Source of the DNA: Amycolatopsis sp. 2-15
GTDB taxonomy: Bacteria > Actinomycetota > Actinomycetes > Mycobacteriales > Pseudonocardiaceae
Direction of reading: 5' to 3'
Length of the DNA stretch: 64,000 bases
NCBI RefSeq assembly: GCF_030285625.1
Contig: NZ_CP127294.1
Span: 2,490,001 to 2,554,000 of the forward strand
The position numbers were made by a program, and so were the translations under genes. The notes under the pieces are model-generated. The model ran no database searches. It worked only from the letters and a program-made list of their open reading frames with translations, and was not told where the DNA came from. This document shows positions 28,333 to 36,473 of the stretch, piece by piece (position 1 is the first letter of the stretch; each line of letters begins with the position of its first letter).

Positions 28333-29088
28333 ATGAACCACGACAGTCCCGAATTCGCCACCCTCGCCGAGCGCGGCACGATCCTGCGCTGCCAGGTGGG
28401 TTCCGGGCTGCACGGCACCGCCGTCGACGGCCAGGACGATCGCGACGAGATGGGCCTGTGCCTCGAGCCGGCCGAGTACGTCGTCGGCATGCGCCGCTTC
28501 GAGCAGTACATCTTCCGCACCCAGCCCGAAGGCGCGCGCTCGGGCCCGGGCGACCTCGACCTGACCGTCTACTCGGTGCGCAAGTGGATGCGCCTTGCCC
28601 TCACCGGCAATCCGACGCTGGTGCTGCCGCTCTTCGCCCCGGACGCGGAGCTCGTGCACCTCACCGACCTCGGCCGCGACCTGCGCGCCAACGCCCACCG
28701 CATCGTCTCCCGCCGCGCCGGTGTGCGCTTCGTCGGCTACCTCCGCGGCCAACGCCGCCGCCTGCTCGAAGCCGGCAATCGCCCGGAGCTCATCGAGAAG
28801 TACGGCTTCGACACGAAGTACGCCATGCACATGGTCCGCCTCGGCGTCCAGGGCGTCGAGCTCCTCCGCACGGGCCGGCTGCCGCTCCCCATCGCCGACC
28901 CGTGGCTCACCTGGCTCCGCGACCTCCGCCGTGGCCGGCATTCGCAGGCCGAGGCGTTGGCGGCTGCCGAGGAGCTGGAGCGTGAGCTGGAGTCGCTGGT
29001 CGCCGGTGGGTCCCCGCTGCCGGAGGAGCCGGATCAGGAGTGGGCTGATGCGTGGCTGGTCCGCGCCCACTTCTCGTGGTGGCGCTGA
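28333..29088 (+). CDS. Predicted nucleotidyltransferase (YcgL/DNA polymerase beta superfamily)
   Basis: 251 residues. The catalytic loop is GSGLHGTAVDGQDDRDEMG, with the G-S and the carboxylates of the Pol-beta-type fold (about residues 21-39). The rest (EYVVGMRRFEQYIFRTQ, LDLTVYSVRKWMRLALTGNP) matches the predicted-nucleotidyltransferase family found in bacteria and phage. Function is unproven; related enzymes modify nucleotides, tRNA or proteins. ATG 28333 is 134 bases from the divergent PspC start. It ends three bases before the convergent menC stop. Confidence 0.8.
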   Translation: MNHDSPEFATLAERGTILRCQVGSGLHGTAVDGQDDRDEMGLCLEPAEYVVGMRRFEQYIFRTQPEGARSGPGDLDLTVYSVRKWMRLALTGNPTLVLPLFAPDAELVHLTDLGRDLRANAHRIVSRRAGVRFVGYLRGQRRRLLEAGNRPELIEKYGFDTKYAMHMVRLGVQGVELLRTGRLPLPIADPWLTWLRDLRRGRHSQAEALAAAEELERELESLVAGGSPLPEEPDQEWADAWLVRAHFSWWR

Positions 29089-29091
29089 GGT

Positions 29092-30030
29092 TCAGCGCAA
29101 CGCGCGCACCCGATCCAGCCGTGCCAGCCAGGACTCGGCGACGTCGGGTGCGGCGGCGAACTCCTCGAACCGATCCGGCGCCGGCGCCTGCGGCAGCACC
29201 GGGAGGTAACCGTCCACAGGGGACAGTGAGGTCGTACTGACGTCGCCGTTCAGCAAGGACATCGTGCCCAGGCCGCAGGCGAAGTCGAGCTGAGGGAGGG
29301 CGCCCGCGAGGGCCAGGCCGGCGGCGAGGCCCACGCTGGTCTCCACCGCGGACGACACGACGCACGGCAGCCCGCACGCCTCGGCCACCTCCAGCGCGCG
29401 CCGCACGCCGCCGAGCGGAGCGACCTTCAGCACGGCGATGTCGGCGGCCCCGGCGACGGCGACCTTCAGCGGGTCTTCGGCGCGGCGGATCGACTCGTCG
29501 GCGGCGATGCGCACGGACACGCGGCGCCGGACGGCGGCCAGCTCGTCGATGGTGCGGCACGGCTGTTCGGCGTACTCGAGGCCGCCGGCCGCCTTGTCGA
29601 GGGCGGCGAGCGCGGTGACGGCGGTGTCGACGTCCCAGGCCGTGTTGGCGTCGACGCGGATGGCGCCGGCCGGGCCGAGGGCGTCGCGGACGGCTTCGAG
29701 CCGGTCACAGTCGTCGGCGAGTGTGGAGCGTTTGTCGGCGACCTTCACCTTCGCCGTGCGGCAGCCGGAGGCGCGGACCAGCGCGTGGGCGCGGTCCGGC
29801 GGCACGACGGGGACGGTCGTGTTGACCTCGACCCGTTCGCGCACCGCAGCGGGCCAGCCCTGCTCGCTCGCTTCCAGGGCGCTCGCCAGCCACGGCACGC
29901 TCTCGGTGTCCGAGTAGTCCGCGAACGGGCCGAATTCACCCCACCCGGCGGGCCCTTCGAGCAGGACGCCTTCACGGACGGTGATGTCCCGGAACCGGTT
30001 GTGCAGGGGCAGCGCGTAGACCTTCATCAC
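29092..30030 (-). CDS. menC: o-Succinylbenzoate synthase MenC
   Basis: 312 residues, of the enolase superfamily (ATG 30030, with an ATG also at 30027). MenC makes o-succinylbenzoate in menaquinone synthesis. The barrel motifs appear in order: TAKVKVAD (catalytic lysine), DANTAWDVD, LEYAEQPC, IAADESIR and VLKVAPLGGVRRAL (second catalytic lysine). The C-terminal tail is short. No other men genes flank it; it is convergent with the nucleotidyltransferase and divergent from the AfsR-like regulator. Confidence 0.92.
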   Translation of the reverse strand: MMKVYALPLHNRFRDITVREGVLLEGPAGWGEFGPFADYSDTESVPWLASALEASEQGWPAAVRERVEVNTTVPVVPPDRAHALVRASGCRTAKVKVADKRSTLADDCDRLEAVRDALGPAGAIRVDANTAWDVDTAVTALAALDKAAGGLEYAEQPCRTIDELAAVRRRVSVRIAADESIRRAEDPLKVAVAGAADIAVLKVAPLGGVRRALEVAEACGLPCVVSSAVETSVGLAAGLALAGALPQLDFACGLGTMSLLNGDVSTTSLSPVDGYLPVLPQAPAPDRFEEFAAAPDVAESWLARLDRVRALR

Positions 30031-30084
30031 TGCAGATCATGCCACTGGCGAACTCACGTGCCGATCGGGCGGTGACCGGCCAGA

Positions 30085-32838
30085 ATGAGACACGTGGACG
30101 GCCTCGACTTCCGGGTGCTCGGCCCGGCCGAGGTCTTGGCCGGGGGCCGCGCCGTGCCGCTCGGCGGGAGCCGCCCGCTGATCGTGCTCGCCGGCCTGCT
30201 GCTGCGCGCGAACCGCGTGGTGTCCGTGGACGAGCTCGGCCGCTGGCTGTGGGACGACGACCAGCGCCGCTCGAAGGGCGCACTCCAGACGTACGTGCTG
30301 CGGCTGCGGCGCGCACTGGGGCCGGGGGCCGCGATTCGCACAGAACGTGGTGGTTATCTACTGGAGCTTGATCCGTTGCTGACGGATCTTGGTCGTTTTC
30401 GCACACTCGCGGCCCGGGGGAGGACAGCTTTCGAACAGGGCGAACACCGTCGGGCCGCGGGGTTGTTCGCCGGCGCACTCGCGGAGTGGCGCGGGCCGGC
30501 GCTGCAGAACGTGGAGTCCGACGTCCTGCACCGCGACGAGGCCGGCCAGCTCGCCGAGGAACGCACCCGCGTGCGCGAGCTGTGGGCCGACGCGCTGATC
30601 GCCGTCGGCGAGTTCGGCACCGTCGTTCCGGAGCTGACGCGGCTGACCCGGGAACACCCGTTACGGGAACGGCTGCACGAACAGCTCGTGCTAGCACTGT
30701 TCCACTCCGGACGGCAGGCCGAGGCACTTGAGGTGTACCGGCGGATCAGCGCGGTGCTCGCCGAGGAGCTGGGCCTCGACCCCGGTGCCGGCCTGCAGCG
30801 GGTTCACCGGCTCGTGCTGGGTGGGGCGCCTTATCGGCCGACGGTCGAGCCGCAGGTACCGCACCAGTTGCCGGCCGACCTCGGTGCCTTCGCCGGTCGC
30901 GAGGCTGATTTGAAGGCTTTGCACGCTCTGCTTCCGGCAGGGGACAGCACTTCGACCCCCATCGCCTCCGTGGAAGGGATGGGTGGCACGGGGAAAACGA
31001 CGTTGTCCGTCCACTTCGCACACGAGATCGCGGACCGGTTTCCGGGCGGGCAGGTGTTCCTGAACCTGCGCGGATACGGTCCTGGCGAGCCGGTGGAACC
31101 GTTGGCGGCGCTGGAGACTCTCCTGTCGGCGCTCGGTGTCCCTTGTGATCAGATCCCGGCCGATGTGGACGGTCGCGCCGCGACGTGGCGCACGCACACG
31201 GCGGGGCGGCGGCTGCTCGTGGTGCTGGACAACGCCAACAGCACCGAGCAGGTACGGCCACTTCTGCCGGGGCCCGGCTGCCTGGTCGTGGTCACGAGCC
31301 GCTGGCAGCTGCGCGGCCTCGTCGCCACGCATGGTGCGCGCCGGATCGCGCTCGAGGAGCTGGACGAGGCGGGCGCCGTCGAGCTGCTGGCCTCGACGAT
31401 CGGGCTTGACCGCGTCAACGCGGATCCCGTTGCCACGTCACGCTTTGTGGAGTACTGCGGCGGCCTTCCGCTGGCGATCCGGATCCTGGCCGTGCGGGCG
31501 GCGCAGTTCCCGGACTATCCGCTGGCGTCCTTTGTGGATGCACTGGATGCCGAACCGGACCGTCTCGGGTTGTTCGATCTCGGGGATGGTGAGGAGACGA
31601 ACATCCGGTCGGTATTTTCCTACTCGTATCGGGCATTGCCGCCGGATGCCGCACGGTTGTTGCGGTTGCTCGGTCTTCCTTCGGGGCCGGACGTGACGCC
31701 GGCCGTCGCCGAGGTGCTGTTGGGATCGCCGCCGGGGTCTGCTTTGGACGCTCTCGTGTCCGCGCACTTGCTCACTCAGTCGCAGCCCGGGCGATACCAG
31801 TTCCACGATCTGATCCGGGCGTATGCGGCGGAGCTTGTGTATCATGTGGACAGTGCGGAGGAGACGGCGGCGGCACGTTCGCGGCTGTTGGATTTCTATC
31901 TTTCCTCGGCGTTCAACGCTTCGCGAGCGATGCGGCCCGAGCGGATCTACGGGTCGCTGGAGTTGCGTGTGGCCGGTGGCCTCGAGTTCGCCGATTACCA
32001 CGCGGGGCTGGCGTGGTTCGCCGCGGAGTACGGAAATCTCGTCGCGGCGGTGCACCTGGCGTTCCGGCTGCAGGAATACGCGCACTGCTGGAAGCTCACG
32101 TGGCTGATGTTCACGTACTTCGCCGGCCGCGCCCGCGTCGACGACTGGCGGGCGCTCAACGAGCTGGCCCTGCGCGGCACGCGGCTGTCGGGCGATCGGG
32201 GTGGCGAGGCCGGGATCCTCAACTGCCTCGGTGTGATCGACGGCGTCGTGCGGGACTATCCGTCGGCGCGGCGCTACCTCGAGCAAGCGCTGGAGCTGCA
32301 ACGCGAACTCGGCTCCCGCGAGGGCGAGGCGCGGGCGCTGTACAACCTGGCGATGGCGGCCGATTCGTCGCCCGACTTCCCCGCCGCTCTCGCCCACGGC
32401 ACACGGGCACTGGAGATCGTGCGGGACCTCCGGATGACCGGCTTCGAGGCCAACGTGCTCCGTGCACTCGGCGACCTGTGCTGCCGCTTCGGTGACTTCC
32501 CGCGCGCCTTGGCTCTGGCGGACGAGGCGCTGGCCTTGGCTCCCACGCCCCGTGACGGCCGCTTTTCCCTGACCACGCGCGCCAAAGCCCTACTCGGCGT
32601 GGGCCGCCCGGCTGAGGGCATCGAGTGCATGTCCGACGCCGTGGACATGTTCTTCGCGATGGACGAGCACTACGAAGCCGCCGATGTCCTCGCCCAACTC
32701 GGCACGGCCCACCTGCGCCTCGGCCACCCCGCCGCCGCCCGCGACTGCTGGCTCCGCTCCGTCCGCCTCCTCACCGACCTCGCTCACCCCGACGCGGCCG
32801 ACGTCCGCGCCAAACTGGCGGCGCTGGTCTCGGGGTGA
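30085..32838 (+). CDS. AfsR/SARP-family regulator (OmpR-type DBD, BTAD, NB-ARC, TPR)
   Basis: 917 residues. Domains in order are an OmpR-like winged helix (about 8-95, FRVLGPAEVLAGGRAVPLGG), a bacterial transcriptional activator domain (about 100-245, EGALAEWRGPAL-like region), an NB-ARC ATPase module (P-loop GMGGTGKTTLS at about 298; Walker B LLVVLDNA) and a C-terminal TPR set (about 690-900, repeated GDRGGEAGILNCLG-like helices). Large SARPs of this kind activate secondary-metabolite or developmental genes through ATP-dependent oligomerisation. No biosynthetic cluster is in the window, so targets are unknown. Start is ATG 30085 or GTG 30094. The 3' end runs into a repeat array. Confidence 0.93.
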   Translation: MRHVDGLDFRVLGPAEVLAGGRAVPLGGSRPLIVLAGLLLRANRVVSVDELGRWLWDDDQRRSKGALQTYVLRLRRALGPGAAIRTERGGYLLELDPLLTDLGRFRTLAARGRTAFEQGEHRRAAGLFAGALAEWRGPALQNVESDVLHRDEAGQLAEERTRVRELWADALIAVGEFGTVVPELTRLTREHPLRERLHEQLVLALFHSGRQAEALEVYRRISAVLAEELGLDPGAGLQRVHRLVLGGAPYRPTVEPQVPHQLPADLGAFAGREADLKALHALLPAGDSTSTPIASVEGMGGTGKTTLSVHFAHEIADRFPGGQVFLNLRGYGPGEPVEPLAALETLLSALGVPCDQIPADVDGRAATWRTHTAGRRLLVVLDNANSTEQVRPLLPGPGCLVVVTSRWQLRGLVATHGARRIALEELDEAGAVELLASTIGLDRVNADPVATSRFVEYCGGLPLAIRILAVRAAQFPDYPLASFVDALDAEPDRLGLFDLGDGEETNIRSVFSYSYRALPPDAARLLRLLGLPSGPDVTPAVAEVLLGSPPGSALDALVSAHLLTQSQPGRYQFHDLIRAYAAELVYHVDSAEETAAARSRLLDFYLSSAFNASRAMRPERIYGSLELRVAGGLEFADYHAGLAWFAAEYGNLVAAVHLAFRLQEYAHCWKLTWLMFTYFAGRARVDDWRALNELALRGTRLSGDRGGEAGILNCLGVIDGVVRDYPSARRYLEQALELQRELGSREGEARALYNLAMAADSSPDFPAALAHGTRALEIVRDLRMTGFEANVLRALGDLCCRFGDFPRALALADEALALAPTPRDGRFSLTTRAKALLGVGRPAEGIECMSDAVDMFFAMDEHYEAADVLAQLGTAHLRLGHPAAARDCWLRSVRLLTDLAHPDAADVRAKLAALVSG

Positions 32839-33468
32839 GTTGCCGGCTTTGGTCGGCTTGCCATCCGGTGTGGCGGGATACCGCCCGCTCCCGCGCCGCC
32901 GCGCGACGTTCATGCGAAGTTTGGCCGAGAGGCCTTGCCTCGAGCGGCTGGCTTGCCATGCGGTGTAGCGGATGCCAGCGGCGAGGGCGATGTGCCGATG
33001 AGCGGGGAATGTTGCTGTGGGGCTTGGCGTCTTGCCAGTCCCTTGGCATTCGGCGCGGCGCGATGCCACCCGCTCTCACGCCGCCGCACGGTGTTCATGG
33101 AAGTTGGCCGAGATGTTTCAGCACGAGCGGCCGGCTTGCCATTCGGCGTGGCGGGATGCCAGCGGCGAAGGCGATGTGACGGCGAGCGGGGAATGTTGCT
33201 GTGGGGCTTGGCGTCTTGCCAGTCGGCTTGGCGACCGCCACTCGTTTGGCACGCTGTGGGAGTTGCCGAGGTGTCTGGCATGTTGCCGGGCGCGTGGACG
33301 GTTGCCAGATCGAATCGCGAGTTGCCAGAGCGCGGCGGGGATTGCCGTGGGGTGTGGCAAGTTGCCAGGGCACGTGGTGCGGGTGGTCTGCGTGCCGACC
33401 CCCAGAGACAGCAGGCAGACCACCTGCACCCGTACGCCTTACCCAACCGGATGGCGCTCACTGTGCGC
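32839..33468. repeat. Intergenic A-B tandem array, about 92-bp period
   Basis: Units begin CTTGCCATNCGG at 32857, 32952, 33135 and in degenerate form at 33042 and 33227; spacings are 95, 90, 93 and 92. Units alternate between type A (ending with a CCGC/GTTCATG/TTGGCCGAG region) and type B (containing GAATGTTGCTGTGGGG and CTTGCCAGTC). The two B copies share more than 60 nearly identical bases. After 33250 a simpler GTTGCCRG word recurs every 20-25 bases to about 33375. The gap has no conserved gene, and all long frames are repeat artefacts. Confidence 0.85.
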
Positions 33469-34314
33469 TCACTGCTCCGGCGGCGGCTTGAGGTGCAGGA
33501 GGTTCGAGAGGGTGATGGCGTTGCGGGGTGCTTCGACTTTGACGTCGTTGTCGAAGAAGACGTGGACGTCGCGGTGGCCGGCGGCGTGCCAGGCGGTGAT
33601 CTTGGCGGCCCAGGTGCGCAGGGCGGATTCGGTGTAGCCGCTGGTGTAGAGCTCGACGTCACCGTGGAGGCGGACGTAGGTGAAGTCCGTGGTCTGGTCC
33701 TCGCGGTAGGGCCAGCGGCCGGCGGTGTCGGCGACGACGAGGGCGACGTCGTGCTGTCGGAGCAGGTCGAGGGCTCCCGGGGTGACGAAGCTGGGGTGGC
33801 GGACTTCGAGCGCGTGCCGGAGGGGGCGGCCCTTGCCGGGTTCGAGGTGGGGTGGGGTCTTCAGCTTGTCGTCGTGTTTCGCGCCGAGGGCGGCGGCTTC
33901 GATGGTGGTGCGGGGGAGCAGGCCGAGGAAGGTCTCGACGCGGTCGGGGTCGAACTCGAGCCGCGCGGGCAGCTGCCACAGCACCGGGCCCAGTTTTTCG
34001 CCGAGCGCGAGCACGCCGGACGCGAAGAAGTTCGCGACGGCCGGCTCGACGTCACGCAGCTGCTTGAGATGCGTGATGAAGCGCCCGCCCTTCACGGCGA
34101 ACACGAAATCGGCCGGGGTCTGGTCAGCCCAGGCGCGGTAGCGGTCGGGGGTCTGCAGTGAGTAGAACGACCCGTTGAGCTCCACGGAGTTCAGCCGCCG
34201 CGACAGGTACTCCAGCTCGCGTCGCTGCGCCAGCCCCTCGGGGTAGAACTCGCGGCGCCACGGCGGGTACCGCCACCCCGACGTCCCGATCCGAATCCCG
34301 GCGATCTCCCTCAC
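33469..34314 (-). CDS. DUF72-family protein
   Basis: 281 residues, the YecE/DUF72 TIM-barrel family of unknown function. It begins V-R-E-I-A-G-I-R-I-G-T-S-G-W-R-Y at GTG 34314, chosen because AGGAGG sits six bases upstream and the family starts here; an upstream extension is arginine-rich and not conserved. Landmarks are GTSGWRYPPWRREFYPEG, NSVELNGSFYSLQ, FVFAVKGGRFITHLKQL and VYVFFDND-like HVFFDNDVK near the end. It has repeat arrays on both sides. Confidence 0.9.
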   Translation of the reverse strand: MREIAGIRIGTSGWRYPPWRREFYPEGLAQRRELEYLSRRLNSVELNGSFYSLQTPDRYRAWADQTPADFVFAVKGGRFITHLKQLRDVEPAVANFFASGVLALGEKLGPVLWQLPARLEFDPDRVETFLGLLPRTTIEAAALGAKHDDKLKTPPHLEPGKGRPLRHALEVRHPSFVTPGALDLLRQHDVALVVADTAGRWPYREDQTTDFTYVRLHGDVELYTSGYTESALRTWAAKITAWHAAGHRDVHVFFDNDVKVEAPRNAITLSNLLHLKPPPEQ

Positions 34315-34936
34315 CGCCTTCCTCCTCGGCGTGATTCCCCTCGGCAGATTCCGGTAAACCCGCCCGCGCAACCGCCGCCCGGACACCCGCACCGGACTTC
34401 GGGACAGCCGACCCAACCGAGAGGACATCCGTCTCACGCCCTGTCTTGCTCAGTGTGGTGGAGATTCGGTGAACGGCCTCGTCTCACCGCCGTGGAACGA
34501 CGGCGAAGTGGGCGCGCCGGCCGGACTCGGGGTCCGGGAGACCGGCCGGCGCGGGCTGGTGATGGGGTGGCGAGTTGCTCCGGGCGGGTCGCCGGTTGGT
34601 GGCGGGGATGCGCAGGCTGTGCTCGGGTCTGGGCGGGCGGCTGCGGCTGCTGGTGATGGAGCGGCGGGCTACCTCGGTCGGATCGGCGGCGGGGAGTGGA
34701 TGCGCCGGCTGGATTCGCGGTCCGGCCGACCGGCGCGGGCTGGTGATGGGGTCGCGAGTTGCTCCGGATGGCTTGTCGGCAGAGGGGTGGGGTGCGCCGA
34801 CTGGCTCGGGTCCGGGAGGCCGGCCGCCGTGCACAGGTGATGGCCAGTGGCCTGCTCAGGGCGGCTCGTTGGCCGGCGTTGGATGCGCCGGCCGGACTCG
34901 GGGTCCGGGAGGCCGGCCGGCGCGGGTGGGGTGGGG
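34315..34936. repeat. Tandem array of about 92-bp hairpin-forming units
   Basis: Unit starts at 34514, 34610, 34702, 34794 and 34885 give spacings of 96, 92, 92 and 91. Each unit begins with an inverted repeat of the GCGCCGGCC...GGCCGGCGC type and continues with CTGGTGATGGGG-like and GCGAGTTGCTCCGG sequence. The first and last copies are nearly identical over the GC-rich head (about 40 bases); the middle ones drift. No gene is supported. This gap lies between two minus-strand genes. Confidence 0.85.
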
Positions 34937-35698
34937 TCAGGCCCACGAGAAGGTCCACAGGCGGGTCTGCACGAGGCCGCCGGCGTACTCGCGGAGGGTG
35001 CCGGGCTGGGAGAGGTATGTGGGGAGGCTGAAGGCGCGGTGCTCGGCCGCCACGGTGAGGGCGCGGGCCAGGGTGCGCGGTGGGGCGGAGACGGACAGCG
35101 TGAGGGAGTCGAAGCCCAGGGAGAGCAGGGTGGCGCCGAAGCGGTCTTCCCAGCTGCGCAGGACGGCGGAGAGCTCCGCGACCTGGTCGGTGGACTTGAT
35201 CATGCCTGTCCAGCCGAGGAGGGCGGGGATGTCGGCTGGGCGGTCGGTCTGGACGAGGCCGAGGCGGTGGGCGCTGCGGTTGGCCAGAATGGAGCCGGTG
35301 TTGCCGGCCTCGGCGAGGGGGTCGGCGCGGCGGTGGGAGCGGCGCGCGAGGCCGGGGAAGCGGGCGCCGAAGGGGCGCAGGCACGCGCCGTCGCAGCACG
35401 AGGTGTCCCACCAGCGCGCGAGGGCGTCGGCGGGGTCCGCGGAGTCGACGCGGTGCCCGGCCGGGGCGAGGCGGCCGCGGTCGTCCAGCCAGTCTTCCCC
35501 GCGCGCGGCGAACCGCTGGTCGTGCGGGATGAGCACGGGCCAGAGCCCGGAGCGCTCGAACTCCGCGACGCACTCCAGGTACCGGTGCGGCCGCGCGAGC
35601 GGCTCCTCGGACACCCAGATGCGCCCGTGCCACCGCCCGGGCGGCAACGTCTGGACCGGCGGTGCCCCGAGGCCGGGGCGGAACGGTGCGATCGTCAT
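34937..35698 (-). CDS. DUF4253 domain protein
   Basis: 253 residues. The conserved C-terminal DUF4253 region includes LLGWTGMIKSTDQVAELSAVLRSWEDRFGATLLSLGFDSLTLSV and PRTLARALTVAAEHRAF. The N-terminal half has PFRPGLGAPPV and a WDTSCCDGACLRPF cysteine pair. Function is unknown. ATG 35698 follows GGGGAAGC. Two LexA-type SOS boxes lie 11-51 bases upstream, so DNA damage induction is strongly suggested, which would be a new lead for this family. Confidence 0.85.
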   Translation of the reverse strand: MTIAPFRPGLGAPPVQTLPPGRWHGRIWVSEEPLARPHRYLECVAEFERSGLWPVLIPHDQRFAARGEDWLDDRGRLAPAGHRVDSADPADALARWWDTSCCDGACLRPFGARFPGLARRSHRRADPLAEAGNTGSILANRSAHRLGLVQTDRPADIPALLGWTGMIKSTDQVAELSAVLRSWEDRFGATLLSLGFDSLTLSVSAPPRTLARALTVAAEHRAFSLPTYLSQPGTLREYAGGLVQTRLWTFSWA

Positions 35699-35708
35699 GA
35701 GCTTCCCC

Positions 35709-35724
35709 TCGAACTGGTGTTCGG
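35709..35724 (-). promoter_or_regulatory. LexA (SOS) box, near-perfect
   Basis: TCGAACTGGTGTTCGG differs by one base from TCGAACN4GTTCGA, the actinobacterial LexA consensus. It lies 11 bases upstream of the DUF4253 start codon. Confidence 0.65.
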
Positions 35725-35733
35725 TCCTGCACG

Positions 35734-35749
35734 TCGAACAGTAGTTCGA
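35734..35749 (-). promoter_or_regulatory. LexA (SOS) box, perfect
   Basis: TCGAACAGTAGTTCGA matches TCGAACN4GTTCGA exactly. The two boxes have centres 25 bases apart. Confidence 0.75.
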
Positions 35750-36015
35750 GGGGCCGACAATTTCCAGGAAAAGTTTCGCTCATCCGTTCGAGTGAACATC
35801 TAAATGAGCAGGTCAGGGTCAACGGGGCGAGGCTGCTGTGACAGATGAGGTCACTGCGACAGATGGGTGACGCGAAACCGCCGAGACATCAAGCGGAGAT
35901 CACCACGACCGAGAAACCGGTAAGTTCCCGTCCAGCCGATGTCGAGAACCCCCGACCGGCTCCGTCTCCCGGGCACGAGCGGCCGACGGGGCCGCAAGAG
36001 GAAAGGACCGTCACC
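35750..36015. other. Intergenic region before the Ddn-like gene
   Basis: No gene is supported in this stretch. Two direct repeats, GTGACAGATGAGGTCAC (35838-35854) and GCGACAGATGGGTGAC (35856-35871), are the only structure and may be operator half-sites. Confidence 0.4.
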
Positions 36016-36465
36016 ATGGCCGTCGCCGAAGACATCGATCGCGCCAGCGACTCGACGTGGGGGGACTGGGTAGCCGAGCAGACGCGTAAGTACGTGAGCT
36101 CCGCCGGCCTGGAGGGGCACGAGCAGAACGGCATCTACACCCTCATCCTCGCCACCACCGGCCGCAAGACCGGCGAGCCCCGCCGCACCTGCCTGATCTA
36201 CGGCACGCAGGGCGAGGACTTCGTCGTAGTCGCCTCCAAGGGCGGGGACGACGACCACCCGGCCTGGTTCAAGAACCTCGAGGCCGAGCCGAGCGTCGGC
36301 GTGCAGGTCGGGGCGCGCCGGTTCACCGCGCGCGCCCGGGTCGCCGGTGAACAAGAGCGCGCGACGCTCTGGCCGAAGATGGCCGAGATCTTCCCGCTGT
36401 ACAACGAATACGCGCAGAAGACCGAGCGTGTCATCCCGATCGTCCTGCTCACCCCGAACCCATGA
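36016..36465 (+). CDS. F420H2-dependent nitroreductase/quinone reductase (Ddn family)
   Basis: 149 residues from ATG 36016 behind GAAAGGA. The Ddn family pattern is clear: TLILATTGRKTGEPRRTCLIYGTQGEDFVVVASKGGDDDHPAWFKNLEAEP, with the split-barrel F420 site. It uses reduced F420 to reduce quinones or nitro compounds. The frame is open further upstream but the region is unconserved. It ends nine bases before the convergent helicase gene stop. Confidence 0.9.
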   Translation: MAVAEDIDRASDSTWGDWVAEQTRKYVSSAGLEGHEQNGIYTLILATTGRKTGEPRRTCLIYGTQGEDFVVVASKGGDDDHPAWFKNLEAEPSVGVQVGARRFTARARVAGEQERATLWPKMAEIFPLYNEYAQKTERVIPIVLLTPNP

Positions 36466-36473
36466 CGAAGTGA

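Noticed and set aside
32590..33662. Frames repeating HRLRRWHP and GKPAARAE-like residues
   Set aside because: They translate the A-B tandem array. Duplicated peptides reflect DNA repeats, not a protein family.
35785..35796. GTTCGAGTGAAC, a third palindrome near the LexA boxes
   Set aside because: It has the GTTC...GAAC order, the reverse of the LexA GAAC...GTTC arrangement.
34453..35822. Arg/Pro-rich frames over the 92-bp array and DUF4253 gene
   Set aside because: They are shadow frames of repeats and of the DUF4253 gene. Composition follows GC skew of the real gene.
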